From CAZALT01 sp964485515 (GTDB lineage: Bacteria > Actinomycetota > Acidimicrobiia > Acidimicrobiales > Acidimicrobilacustridaceae), in the NCBI GenBank assembly GCA_964485515.1, contig CAZALT010000043.1, positions 1 to 22,158 on the forward strand: a stretch of DNA of 22,158 nt, in the 5' to 3' direction. Shown here in pieces: positions 1 to 8,146 of the stretch; the first letter of the stretch is position 1, and the number at the start of each line of letters is the position of its first letter. A program made the position numbers and the translations under genes. The notes under the pieces were generated by a model, which was not told the DNA's origin, did not search any database, and was given only the letters and a program-made list of their open reading frames with translations.

Positions 1-66
1 CGAGTCACGGGTCTCGTACATGTGGTTGTCGGCGTCGAAGATGGGGAAGTCGAGCGGCGTGGGCAC
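1..66 (-). CDS. Amidohydrolase (PF04909-type), N-terminal fragment cut by window edge
   Basis: Only the first 22 codons are present; the rest lies left of the window. The frame opens with GTG at 66-64 and reads into FPIFDADNHMYET, the usual opening of amidohydrolase-2 (TIM-barrel, metal-dependent) proteins, where the Asp and His of the D-x-x-H stretch belong to the metal site. An AGGTGA Shine-Dalgarno sits four bases before the GTG, which supports this start. The same family occurs complete at 9493-10782 and as a decayed scrap near 21778. Enzymes of this family hydrolyse or decarboxylate ring compounds; nothing finer can be said from 22 residues. The thioesterase-like gene lies 278 bp upstream on the same strand. 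Confidence 0.7.
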   Translation of the reverse strand, partial: MPTPLDFPIFDADNHMYETRDS

Positions 67-162
67 GTGGTCACCTGCTTGATCTGTGGTGTGTCTCGAG
101 CATCGTGGCCAGCCCCCCGGCACCGCGAGGAACGAGCTCGACGCCTCATCGGAATGAGAGCG

Positions 163-192
163 ACGGTACCACCGTGCTGTGCGACTGCCCAA
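163..192 (-). promoter_or_regulatory. Candidate promoter for the left-edge amidohydrolase
   Basis: Read on the minus strand, TTGGGC (192-187), an 18-bp spacer and TACCGT (168-163) form a plausible -35/-10 pair, placing the start of transcription near 156 and leaving a leader of about 90 nt. The rest of the 67-344 gap holds an imperfect palindrome GCGAACG-AGCG-CGTTGC at 264-280 and otherwise nothing I recognise. In GC-rich DNA such a match can arise by chance. Confidence 0.25.
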
Positions 193-316
193 ACACAGAT
201 CCGGGCCGATCGCGCCGCGAGGAAGAAACGCTGCTCTCCGCTGCTGAATACGGGATTCTACCTGCGAACGAGCGCGTTGCACCGATACCGCGCACCCTCG
301 ATGGCCGGGATCCGGT

Positions 317-338
317 GGCGTCGAGCGCTCGGGACGCC
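317..338 (-). terminator. Weak stem-loop after the thioesterase-like gene
   Basis: GGCGTC (317-322) pairs with GACGCC (333-338) around an inner palindrome CGAGCGCTCG (322-331). It lies just beyond the stop codon of the thioesterase-like gene. There is no T-tract, so termination is only a guess. Confidence 0.25.
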
Positions 339-344
339 GCGACG

Positions 345-1199
345 TCAGCGCAGCATGGCCGTCTGGGTCACCGACGCGACGAGCTCGCCCTGCTCATCCC
401 ACAGGTTCGTGAGCCCGGACGCAGTCACCCCACTGAGGTGGAAGCAGGTCGAATCGATGCCGATCCAGTCACCACGGGCCGGGCCGAAGAACTGGGCCGA
501 GATCTGGAGCGACACGGACGACACCCCGCCCGTGTGCAGCTCGGCGGGAAAGGCAAGGCCGAGCGCATCTCCGGGCACGAGCAGCGCCGAGGGCTCCCAG
601 CTGCCGTCGGCGACCAACGGCGTCGAGAGGAAGCGGAACCACACCAGTCGACGCATCGGGTCGTCCGCCTGGATCTCCGACGGACTCCACAGCGTCTGGC
701 GCAGGAAGTTCATCCCGTGGTCCTCTCCGCCCAGCCCACCCGTCGCCGGACCGCCGAAGGCGTTGGTGGTGTCGGCCGGCGGCGTGACGAGGCCGGCGGG
801 CACCTCGAGTCCGACCTGCGGGGGCCGACTCGGGTCGTCAGCGGTGAACACCGCGGTCGCCACCGCGTTCGGGCCGTGGTCGCCCTTGCCGAGTGGATCC
901 GACGGCTCGGTCGTGAGGCGGATCGCCACCTGGGCACCCGAGCGACCGTTGCGCACGACATCGACGTCGGAGATCACGGACCCGCACGGCACGGGCCGGC
1001 AGAACACCGCCGACGTCGCCCGCAGGCGGAGGTCGTCGCGCGCGAGCACGTCCTCGGCCGCCCGCAACATGGCGGCCATGACGACGCCACCCTGGGCGAA
1101 CACGAGGCCCCAGGCGTCCTCGATGACGCTCGACGCCCGGTTCGGCTGTGACGGATGGATCGTGGGGGTCATGCTGCGCAAGAGGTCGGCGGGTTCCAT
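345..1199 (-). CDS. Thioesterase-like (double-hotdog) family protein
   Basis: A 284-residue protein. I chose ATG at 1199 because AGGATGG lies about seven bases before it; an in-frame extension to 1265 has no such site. Residues about 25-50 (ending FAQGGVVMAAMLRAAEDV) match the hotdog helix of the acyl-CoA thioesterase-like superfamily, where a glycine pair precedes the central helix. The second half (about 150-284) looks like a second hotdog repeat, as in TesB-like proteins. Such proteins hydrolyse or bind acyl-CoA esters in the cytoplasm; many actinobacterial members are uncharacterised and some may act as dehydratases. It is transcribed away from the importer operon across a 413 bp divergent region, in the same direction as the left-edge amidohydrolase. 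Assignment to the superfamily is fairly secure; the substrate is unknown. Confidence 0.65.
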   Translation of the reverse strand: MEPADLLRSMTPTIHPSQPNRASSVIEDAWGLVFAQGGVVMAAMLRAAEDVLARDDLRLRATSAVFCRPVPCGSVISDVDVVRNGRSGAQVAIRLTTEPSDPLGKGDHGPNAVATAVFTADDPSRPPQVGLEVPAGLVTPPADTTNAFGGPATGGLGGEDHGMNFLRQTLWSPSEIQADDPMRRLVWFRFLSTPLVADGSWEPSALLVPGDALGLAFPAELHTGGVSSVSLQISAQFFGPARGDWIGIDSTCFHLSGVTASGLTNLWDEQGELVASVTQTAMLR

Positions 1200-1451
1200 C
1201 GGTCCATCCTGGCCGCGCCCGAGTCGGCGAACCAACGAACGCCGGCTCGCGGACCGATGAGGCACCGGTCACCGCATCGCCCTGATGAGATCGCTGGTGC
1301 CCCGATGGGAGCGAAGCCTTGAACCGACAGCCATTCCCTGACTTGGCGTCAGATTCCAGAACGACGTGCACGGTCTGCGGGAACGTGATATTCAAGTGCC
1401 GCGAACGCAATGTTCGATCCGGGGGACCAGGGTGACGAACGACCATTGAGC

Positions 1452-1467
1452 GTGAACGCTCGCTCGC
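1452..1467 (+). promoter_or_regulatory. TetR-type operator candidate, copy 1
   Basis: GTGAACGCTCGCTCGC is an imperfect palindrome (GTGAACG-CT-CGCTCGC) overlapping the perfect 14-bp repeat GAGCG-TGAA-CGCTC at 1448-1461. The reverse complement of 22108-22123 matches it at 15 of 16 positions, and the identity extends to CAT just beyond. It ends about 20 bp before the candidate -10 of the importer operon, where a repressor would cover the -35 region. TetR-family control is inferred from site architecture only. Confidence 0.5.
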
Positions 1468-1487
1468 ATTCGGCCATTCGATGCGTC

Positions 1488-1493
1488 TAACGT
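1488..1493 (+). promoter_or_regulatory. Candidate -10 box of the importer operon
   Basis: TAACGT fits the TANNNT actinobacterial -10 pattern. No good -35 hexamer lies 16-18 bp upstream, where the operator candidate ends, so an activator-dependent or weak promoter is possible. The implied leader is about 110 nt. Confidence 0.3.
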
Positions 1494-1612
1494 CACACGC
1501 TCGGTGACCGACCACGACCCGCGACCCGACGTGACGGACCGTGCGTTCCACTGCCACCAGAAGCGCCGAGAATCGGCGCCGAACACGACGAAGAGGGAGA
1601 CCCCCCGGGGAC

Positions 1613-2917
1613 ATGCGTACCCAACACGAACTCACCCGCCGACGACGCGCTCACTGGAAGCCAGCGGTCGGAGCTCTGACGTTCGCCGCACTCGCCTTCG
1701 GAGCCACGGCGTGCGCCGACTCCGAGAGCACCACCGACACGGATGGAGCGAAGACCGAAGACACCGCAACGCCCGAAGGTGCGTCCCTGCTGGGTGAGGC
1801 CAACCCCGCCACGGGCGAGACGGTCAAGATCGGCTTCATCGGCGACGGCCGTACCGAAGCGTTCGACAACAGCGCCGAGTTCGACGGTGCGAAAGCCACC
1901 GCTGCGTACTGGAACGAGTACCAGGGCGGCATCGCCGGCCACAAGGTCGAGGTCGTCACGTGCGAGACCGGCGCCGATGTCGCCAGGGCCGTCGACTGCG
2001 CCAACAAGATGATCTCCGACGACGTCGTCGGCGTCGCGCTCGCCCAGTCCGCCGTCGCCGCCGACGCGTGGAGGCCGATCAACCAGGCCGGCATCCCGTT
2101 CATGCTGCTCGCCGCGAACGGCACCGACCTCCTCGCGGACACGACGGCCACCTACAACCTCAACGACGGCAACGCCACACTGTTCGCCCTGCCGATCTCG
2201 CTGGCCGCCGAAGAGGACATCAGCAAGGTGGCCTTCGTCGTGATCGACGTCCCGCAGGCGCTCACCGGCTTCGAGGGCGACAACCCCGCAGCCACCGACG
2301 CCCTGTCTGCCGCCGGCATCGGGTACGACCTCATCAAGGTGCCGGTGGGCACCGCCGACATGACCCAGCAGATGCAGTCGATCTCCAACAGCGATGCCGG
2401 GCTCGTCTACGTCGTGGGCAACGATGCGTTCTGCATCGCCGCCTTCAACGGCCTCGAGGCCACCGGCTTCACCGGCAGCATCGCCGCCACGAGCCACTGC
2501 GTGACCGACGCAACCCGCGATGCGGTGTCCGCCGACGTGCTCGACGGCATGCACATCACCGCCCTCGTGGCCGAAGGCGGCAACGACGAGAGCGTGCAGC
2601 TCTACGAAGAGATCATGGCGACGTTCGCCCCGAACGCCGAGGACGACGACCCCTACCCGATGAGCGCCTACGCGGTCACCGGCGCGCTGCTCACGTCGCT
2701 GAAGCAGCTCACCGGCGACGTCACCGCCGAGTCCGTGAACTCGACGATCAAGGCCATGGAGCTGTCGGTCATCCCCGGCACCGCGGGCATGGAGTTCCAG
2801 TGCAACGGCCAGATGAGCTCGAACAACCCGTCGGTGTGCACCAACCAGGTCCTCTCCGCCGTCCTCAACGCTGAGGGCTACCCCGCCAGCTACCAGGTGA
2901 GCGACCTTCCCACCTGA
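1613..2917 (+). CDS. Liv-type ABC transporter substrate-binding lipoprotein
   Basis: A 434-residue extracytoplasmic receptor of the LivK/periplasmic-binding type I fold. From ATG 1613 the protein starts with an arginine-rich stretch, a hydrophobic segment (about 17-32) and Cys34 in GATAC, a lipobox-like site with Ala rather than Leu at -3; after lipidation it would be tethered to the membrane. A Ser/Thr/Asp-rich linker follows, then the receptor domain opening with VKIGFIGD (about residue 72) and a NAGIPF-like QAGIPFML stretch near 145. Several cysteines in the mature part could pair outside the cell. It is the first gene of the importer operon, followed by a stem-loop and then the fused permease/ATPase. 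Liv receptors bind amino acids, amides, aromatic acids and other small organics; the catabolic neighbours argue against a simple leucine/valine role. Confidence 0.88.
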   Translation: MRTQHELTRRRRAHWKPAVGALTFAALAFGATACADSESTTDTDGAKTEDTATPEGASLLGEANPATGETVKIGFIGDGRTEAFDNSAEFDGAKATAAYWNEYQGGIAGHKVEVVTCETGADVARAVDCANKMISDDVVGVALAQSAVAADAWRPINQAGIPFMLLAANGTDLLADTTATYNLNDGNATLFALPISLAAEEDISKVAFVVIDVPQALTGFEGDNPAATDALSAAGIGYDLIKVPVGTADMTQQMQSISNSDAGLVYVVGNDAFCIAAFNGLEATGFTGSIAATSHCVTDATRDAVSADVLDGMHITALVAEGGNDESVQLYEEIMATFAPNAEDDDPYPMSAYAVTGALLTSLKQLTGDVTAESVNSTIKAMELSVIPGTAGMEFQCNGQMSSNNPSVCTNQVLSAVLNAEGYPASYQVSDLPT

Positions 2918-2933
2918 CCCTGCACGACGGCAT

Positions 2934-2961
2934 GTGGCCGGGGGGCCTGCTCCCCGGCCAC
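2934..2961 (+). terminator. Strong stem-loop between receptor gene and fused permease/ATPase gene
   Basis: GTGGCCGGGG (2934-2943) and CCCCGGCCAC (2952-2961) are a perfect 10-bp stem with an 8-base loop. It begins 17 bases after the receptor stop codon. No clean T-run follows, so it is more likely a leaky terminator or 3'-end protector that lets the receptor be made in excess over the membrane subunits. The in-frame ATG at 2932 lies at the edge of this hairpin, a reason to reject it as the next start. Confidence 0.65.
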
Positions 2962-2997
2962 TTGTGCTACACCGGGCCCAACCGGAGACCACACCAC

Positions 2998-5751
2998 TTG
3001 AACCACATCGGCAACCTCCTCCTCGGCATCGGCAACGGTGGGGTCTTCGCTGCCCTCGCAGTCGCCCTCGTCATCACCTACCGCAGCTCGGGCGTGGTCA
3101 ACTTCGCCACCGGCGCCATCTCGCTCACCGCGGCCTACATCTACGCGGGCCTGCGCAAGGGCGAGCTGCTGCTCATCGTTCCCGGTCTACCGAGGCACAT
3201 CGACCTCGGTGCCCGCCTCACCTTCGCTCCCGCCGCGATCATCGCCCTCATCTTCGCCGGGGCCATCGGGGCCTTGCTGCACGTACTGGTGTTCCGCCCG
3301 ATGCGCAACGCACCGCAGCTCGCCAAGGCCGTCGCGTCGCTCGGTGTGCTCATCGTGCTCCAAGGCACGCTCGCCACCAAGTTCGGCACCTCCCCGGTCA
3401 GCGTCGCTCCGCTGTTCAAGGCGCAGCGCTGGTCGGTCGGCGGAACCACCGTGCTCTCCGACCGCATCTACCTCGCAGCAACGGTCATCGTCCTCACCCT
3501 CATCCTGGCCGCGGCCTACCGGTTCACCCGCTTCGGCCTGCTCACCCGGGCATCGGCGGAATCGCAGACCGGCGCCTTCGTCAGTCGGGTCTCCCCCGAC
3601 CGGATCGCGCTGTTCAACTGGATCATCAGCGCCGTCGTGGCGGGCATCGCGGGCATCCTCATCGCCCCGCTCACACCACTGACCCCGATCACCTACACCC
3701 TGTTCGTCATCCCCGCGCTCGCCGCGGCGGTCATCGGTCGCTTCGACTACCTGCTCGTCGCCGCCTTCGCCGGCCTCGGGATCGGCATGCTCCAGTCCGA
3801 GGGCACCGCGCTCGCCGCCCAGTACGACTGGATGCCGTCCAGTGGAACCGCCGAGCTGGTCCCGCTGATCATCGTCATCATCGCCCTGCTCGTCGCGGGC
3901 CGCGACATGCCGCAGCGCTCCGGGCTGCTCAAGTCGCCACTCGGTCGAGCACCGCGCCCCAAGTCGCTGGTGGTGCCCGCGGTCGTCGGTTCGATCATCG
4001 GCGTGATCGCCCTCGTGTCGACGTCGGGCGAGTGGCGAGCCGCGATCATCACCACCATCATCTCCGCCGTCGTCGCCCTGTCGCTCGTGGTGGTCACCGG
4101 TTACGCCGGGCAGGTCTCCTTGGCGCAGATGGCCTTCGCCGGCACCGCGGCCTTCACACTCACGTTCTTGACCAACGACTGGAACCTCCCGTTCCCGATC
4201 GCGCCGCTGCTCGCCGCATTGGTCGCCACCATCGTGGGTGTGCTGGTCAGCCTTCCTGCGCTGCGCCTGCGCGGCATCGCGTTGGGTGTTGTCACCCTCG
4301 CGTTCGCGTACGCCATCGAAGCTGTGTGGTTCCGCAACACCGACATCGTCGGCACCGGCGGCGCCAAGGTCCAAGACCCCACGCTGTTCGGGATCAACCT
4401 CGGCATCGGGGTCGGCAAGGCGTTCCCCCGCCTCGAGTTCGGCCTCCTGTGCCTGTTCACCCTCGTCGCCGTCGCCATCGGCGTCGCCGCGCTGCGCCGC
4501 AGCTCCATGGGCTCGGCCATGCTCGCCGTGCGAGCCAACGAACGCTCCGCCGCCGGCGTCGGCGTCAACGTCGTGCGGGTCAAGGTCATCAGCTTCGCGA
4601 TCAGCTCGTTCATCGCCGGTCTCGGCGGTTGCCTCATCGCCTACCGCCGCACCCAGGTCACCTTCGAGTCCTTCACCGCACTGGGCGGCTTGGCGCTGCT
4701 CTCCACCGCCTACCTCGCGGGCATCACCTCGGTGTGGGGCGGCATCAACGCCGGCATCCTCGCCGCGGCCGGAATCGTGTTCTTCCTCATGAACAGGTTC
4801 CTCGATCTCGGCGACTGGTACGGCGTGATCACCGGTGTGTTCCTCGTGTTCACGCTCATCACCAACCCCGAGGGCATCGCCGTGATTGGCCACAAGATCG
4901 CCGACTGGTTCAACGCCAAGCGCCGGCCCACGACCTCGATCTCCGACGCGGAGCTCGACGCCGAGATCGACGCCGAGTTCGAGACCATCTCCGCCACCGG
5001 CGACACGGCCGCTCCCGCTCGTAGAGCCGACCTCGTCGTGCACGACCTCAACGTCCGCTACGGCGGCGTGACCGCCGTGCACGACGTCACGCTCGAGGTC
5101 ACCAGCGGAAAGGTCGTGGGCCTCATCGGGCCCAACGGTGCGGGCAAGACGAGCGTCATCGACGCCATCACCGGCTTCGCTCCCGCCACCGGTTCGCTCG
5201 CGCTGGGCGACACGGACCTCAACGGCCTCAAACCCCACGTCCGGGTACGCCATGGCATCGCCCGCACCTTCCAGTCGCTCGAGCTCTACGACGACCTCTC
5301 GGTCGAGGAGAACGTGAGCGTGGCGGCCACCGGACTCCAGACCCTCGAACGTCACGACGCCATCACCCGAGCGCTGCGCCAGGCAGGCATCTCGGCGCTT
5401 CGCGACCGTCCGGCCGGCGAGCTCAGCCAGGGCGAACGGCAACTGGTCTCCATCGCCCGCGCCGTCGTGACGAATCCGGCCGTCCTGCTCCTCGACGAGC
5501 CGGCCGCGGGGCTCGACCGAACCGAACGGGCACGACTCGCCGAGCGCATCGCCTTCATCGCGTCGACGGGTACGGGCATCTTGCTCGTCGACCACGACGT
5601 GTCGCTGGTGCTCAGCGTGTGCGACGTGATCAACGTGCTCGACTTCGGTGCTCGCATCGCGCAGGGCACCCCCGACGAGATCCGCACGGACAAGAAGGTC
5701 GCCGAGGCCTACCTGGGCGGCGTCCACGAATCGACCGAGGCGACGGCATGA
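2998..5751 (+). CDS. Fused Liv-type ABC importer: LivH permease - LivM permease - LivG ATPase
   Basis: One 917-residue chain carries three normally separate subunits. Residues about 1-310 are a LivH-like permease (LGIGNGGVFAALAVAL near the start, TYRSSGVVNFATGA shortly after). About 325-630 is a LivM-like permease with GYAGQVSLAQMAF. An acidic linker (about 640-675) leads to a LivG-like ATPase from about 677: Walker A GPNGAGKT at 711-718, signature LSQGERQ, Walker B LLLDEPAAGLD and H-loop VDHD. I chose TTG 2998 because the protein then begins LNHIGNLLLGIGNGG like LivH, with GGAG ten bases upstream; the ATG at 2932 sits in the stem-loop. The stop overlaps the start of the LivF gene (ATGA), so the two are translationally coupled. 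The frame is unbroken, so this is a true fusion. Confidence 0.88.
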   Translation: MNHIGNLLLGIGNGGVFAALAVALVITYRSSGVVNFATGAISLTAAYIYAGLRKGELLLIVPGLPRHIDLGARLTFAPAAIIALIFAGAIGALLHVLVFRPMRNAPQLAKAVASLGVLIVLQGTLATKFGTSPVSVAPLFKAQRWSVGGTTVLSDRIYLAATVIVLTLILAAAYRFTRFGLLTRASAESQTGAFVSRVSPDRIALFNWIISAVVAGIAGILIAPLTPLTPITYTLFVIPALAAAVIGRFDYLLVAAFAGLGIGMLQSEGTALAAQYDWMPSSGTAELVPLIIVIIALLVAGRDMPQRSGLLKSPLGRAPRPKSLVVPAVVGSIIGVIALVSTSGEWRAAIITTIISAVVALSLVVVTGYAGQVSLAQMAFAGTAAFTLTFLTNDWNLPFPIAPLLAALVATIVGVLVSLPALRLRGIALGVVTLAFAYAIEAVWFRNTDIVGTGGAKVQDPTLFGINLGIGVGKAFPRLEFGLLCLFTLVAVAIGVAALRRSSMGSAMLAVRANERSAAGVGVNVVRVKVISFAISSFIAGLGGCLIAYRRTQVTFESFTALGGLALLSTAYLAGITSVWGGINAGILAAAGIVFFLMNRFLDLGDWYGVITGVFLVFTLITNPEGIAVIGHKIADWFNAKRRPTTSISDAELDAEIDAEFETISATGDTAAPARRADLVVHDLNVRYGGVTAVHDVTLEVTSGKVVGLIGPNGAGKTSVIDAITGFAPATGSLALGDTDLNGLKPHVRVRHGIARTFQSLELYDDLSVEENVSVAATGLQTLERHDAITRALRQAGISALRDRPAGELSQGERQLVSIARAVVTNPAVLLLDEPAAGLDRTERARLAERIAFIASTGTGILLVDHDVSLVLSVCDVINVLDFGARIAQGTPDEIRTDKKVAEAYLGGVHESTEATA

Positions 5752-6605
5752 CCCCCCGACTCAGCTGCTCCGACCTGACCGCGGCTCGCGAGTCCATCGT
5801 CGTCCTGCGCGGCTTCGACCTCGACGTCGCCGAAGGCGAGCTGCTCACCCTTCTCGGCCCGAACGGTGCCGGCAAGACCACCCTGCTGCTCACCCTCGCC
5901 GGCCTCCTCCCCGCTCGCGAAGGCTCGGTGTCGGTCGACGGCGCCTCGCTGAAGAACGGCAGCGCCACCGGGGCGAACAGAGCCGGCATCGTGCTCGTGC
6001 CCGACAACCGCTGCCTGTTCAACTCGCTCACCGTCGAGCAGAACCTCGCGGTGGCGAGCCGCCGTGGTGGCCCCTCCCCGAAGGACATGATCGCCATGTT
6101 CCCCGCGCTGGAGAACCGCTGGAAGGTCGCGGCCGGGTCGTTGTCGGGCGGCGAGCAGCAGATGCTCGCCATGGCTCGGGCACTCATCCAAGAGCCCAAG
6201 GTCCTGCTCATCGACGAGATGAGCATGGGTCTCGCTCCGCTGATCGTGGAGTCGCTGTTCGAGACCGTGCGCCAGATCGCCACCGAGCACGGCACGGCCA
6301 TCGTGCTCGTCGAGCAGCACGTCAAGCTCTCGCTCGACATCGCCGACACCGCCATGGTCATCAACCACGGCCGTGTCGCGCTGGAGGGCAACGCCGCCGA
6401 CTTCCGCGACGACGACCGGGTCGAGCGCGCCTACTTCGACGAGCTCGACGACGCCGACGCCGACGTGGCGGCGACGATCGAATCGATGCCGACGGCAGCC
6501 GAGCCCAAGGACGCGAAGTCTGCGCTCGCCGACTACGGCCGCCCTGACGGCGAGGTCGACGCCGCGCCGACCGACGCTCCAGTCGAGCCCACCGACGGCG
6601 CGTAG
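5748..6605 (+). CDS. Liv-type ABC importer ATPase, LivF-like, with acidic C-terminal tail
   Basis: A 285-residue ATPase that pairs with the LivG domain of the preceding fusion. ATG 5748 overlaps the upstream TGA. Walker A GPNGAGKT is at residues 37-44; the signature LSGGEQQM, Walker B LLIDEMSMGLAP and an H-loop region ending VEQHV are all present, so it should hydrolyse ATP. LivF proteins usually stop near residue 235. Here about 50 more residues follow, rich in Asp, Glu, Ala and Pro and probably disordered. The neighbouring fusion also has an acidic linker, so both ATPases of this importer carry such a segment. It is the last gene of the coupled transporter block; the aldehyde dehydrogenase follows after 50 bp without a visible terminator, so one transcript is likely. 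Confidence 0.88.
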   Translation: MTPRLSCSDLTAARESIVVLRGFDLDVAEGELLTLLGPNGAGKTTLLLTLAGLLPAREGSVSVDGASLKNGSATGANRAGIVLVPDNRCLFNSLTVEQNLAVASRRGGPSPKDMIAMFPALENRWKVAAGSLSGGEQQMLAMARALIQEPKVLLIDEMSMGLAPLIVESLFETVRQIATEHGTAIVLVEQHVKLSLDIADTAMVINHGRVALEGNAADFRDDDRVERAYFDELDDADADVAATIESMPTAAEPKDAKSALADYGRPDGEVDAAPTDAPVEPTDGA

Positions 6606-6655
6606 CCCACCATCACCATCCGCAATCAACCACCTGCAGCACACAAGGGGAAGAC

Positions 6656-8146
6656 ATGAGCGAGCTCCCGACCATCCATCCCGAGTCGCGGATGCTGATC
6701 GACGGCAAACTGGTCGAAGCTGAGTCAGGCACGACGTTCGACGTCATCAACCCGGCGAACTCCCAGGTCGTCGGCCAGGTCGCCGACGGCTCCCACGCCG
6801 ACATGAACCGGGCCATCGATGCCGCCCGTCACGCCTTCGACAACACCGAGTGGACTTTCGACCGCGAGTTCCGCAAGCGCTGCCTCCAGCAGCTCCAGGA
6901 CGCGCTCGAGCAAGAGAAGGAGGAGCTCCGCGAGACGCTGATCCAAGAGGTCGGCACGCCCCGCATGCTCACCGACAGCGCCCAGCTCCAGGCGCCGCTC
7001 GAGACGTCGTTCAACTACCCGATCAAGCTCATGGACGAGTTCGAGTGGGAGAAGGACCTCGGCGAGGCGATCAACATCCAGGGCAAGCTCGACCATCGCA
7101 AGTACGTCAAGATGGCCGCCGGTGTCGTCGGCGCCATCGTGCCGTGGAACTTCCCGTTCGAGGTCGCCTCGATCAAGCTCGGAGCCACCCTCGCCACCGG
7201 CAACACGGTGGTCCTCAAGGCCGCCCCCGACACACCGTTCAACGCCACGCTGCTCGGCCGTCTCATCGCCGAGAAGACCGACATCCCGCCCGGTGTGGTC
7301 AACATCATCACGACCTCCGACAACATGGTCGCCGAGGACCTCACGCTCTCGCCGAAGGTCGACCTCATCTCCTTCACCGGTTCCACCGCCGTGGGCCAAC
7401 GCATCATGGAGAAGGGCGCCGCCACCATGAAGCGCCTCTTCCTCGAGCTCGGTGGCAAGTCGGCCACCGTCGTGCTCGACGACGCCGACCTCGACGTCGC
7501 CTCGTTCATGGGCCTCGCCGTGTGCACCCACGCCGGCCAGGGCTGCGCCATCCCCACCCGCATCCTGCTCCCCCGCTCCCGCTACGACGAGGCCCTCGAG
7601 AAGATCGCCACGATGATGTCGGTCGTCAGCGTGGGCGACCCGCAGCGCCCCGACGTCCTCCAGGGCCCGCAGATCTCGGCCAAGCAGCGCGACCGGGTCC
7701 TCGGCTACATCGAGAAGGGCAAGGAAGAGGGCGCCCGCCTCGTCCTCGGCGGCGGCGTCCCAAAGGGCGAGGAGTACGACGACGGCTTCTTCGTCGAGCC
7801 CACCCTGTTCGCCGACGTCGACAACTCGATGACCATCGCCCAGGAAGAGATCTTCGGACCGGTCCTGGTCGCCATCCCCTTCGACACCGATGAGGACGCC
7901 ATCCGCATCGCCAACGACAGCCGCTACGGCCTCGGCGGCGGCGTCATGTCCGGATCGACCGAGCGCTCGCTCGCCGTCGCCGACAAGATCCGCACCGGCA
8001 TGGTCAGCATCAACGGCGGCGCCCCCTACGGCGCCGACCTGCCGTTCGGCGGGTTCAAGTACTCCGGCGTCGGCCGCCAGAACGGCACCGCCGGCTTCGA
8101 CCAGTACCTCGAGCTCAAGTCCTACGCCTGGCCGGCAGAGTCATGA
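6656..8146 (+). CDS. NAD(P)-dependent aldehyde dehydrogenase
   Basis: A 496-residue ALDH-superfamily enzyme oxidising an aldehyde to a carboxylate in the cytoplasm. AAGGGGA lies just before ATG 6656. The cofactor-binding segment contains PWNFPFE and later FTGSTAVGQ; the general base is Glu264 in LELGGKS and the nucleophile is Cys297 in GQGCAIPTR, 33 residues apart as in typical family members. Length and motif order are normal. The stop overlaps the P450 start in an ATGA, so the two are co-translated. That fits an alcohol/aldehyde intermediate made by the P450 and oxidised on to an acid. The substrate cannot be read from the sequence. Confidence 0.92.
   Translation: MSELPTIHPESRMLIDGKLVEAESGTTFDVINPANSQVVGQVADGSHADMNRAIDAARHAFDNTEWTFDREFRKRCLQQLQDALEQEKEELRETLIQEVGTPRMLTDSAQLQAPLETSFNYPIKLMDEFEWEKDLGEAINIQGKLDHRKYVKMAAGVVGAIVPWNFPFEVASIKLGATLATGNTVVLKAAPDTPFNATLLGRLIAEKTDIPPGVVNIITTSDNMVAEDLTLSPKVDLISFTGSTAVGQRIMEKGAATMKRLFLELGGKSATVVLDDADLDVASFMGLAVCTHAGQGCAIPTRILLPRSRYDEALEKIATMMSVVSVGDPQRPDVLQGPQISAKQRDRVLGYIEKGKEEGARLVLGGGVPKGEEYDDGFFVEPTLFADVDNSMTIAQEEIFGPVLVAIPFDTDEDAIRIANDSRYGLGGGVMSGSTERSLAVADKIRTGMVSINGGAPYGADLPFGGFKYSGVGRQNGTAGFDQYLELKSYAWPAES

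Larger units (their letters stand above)
1200..1612. promoter_or_regulatory. Divergent intergenic region, thioesterase-like gene / importer operon
   Basis: This 413 bp gap has no convincing gene; the frames crossing it are shadows of the neighbours. It contains several small inverted repeats: CTGAC-N5-GTCAG at 1338-1352, CGAAC-N5-GTTCG at 1402-1416, GAGCG-TGAA-CGCTC at 1448-1461, and the 16-bp operator candidate at 1452-1467. A GGGAG about fifteen bases before ATG 1613 and a GGGG directly before it are the only candidate ribosome sites for the importer lipoprotein. The number of palindromes suggests control by more than one dimeric regulator, but none is encoded here. Confidence 0.6.

Noticed and set aside
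22..1260. 412-residue plus-strand frame across the thioesterase-like gene
   Set aside because: Ser/Arg/Pro-rich with no motif; the minus strand has a ribosome site and a recognised fold.
1493..2992. 499-residue minus-strand frame over the receptor gene
   Set aside because: Low-complexity shadow; the plus-strand receptor has a lipoprotein signal and clear fold motifs.
2932..2997. ATG at 2932 as start of the fused permease/ATPase
   Set aside because: It lies at the edge of a strong hairpin, has no ribosome site, and the residues up to 2997 are unlike LivH. TTG 2998 starts exactly where LivH similarity begins and has GGAG upstream.
3187..5727. 846-residue open frame antisense to the fused importer
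   Set aside because: Composition is dominated by Gly, Asp, Glu, Arg and His with no recognisable domain; it is a mirror of the GC-rich codon bias of the real gene.
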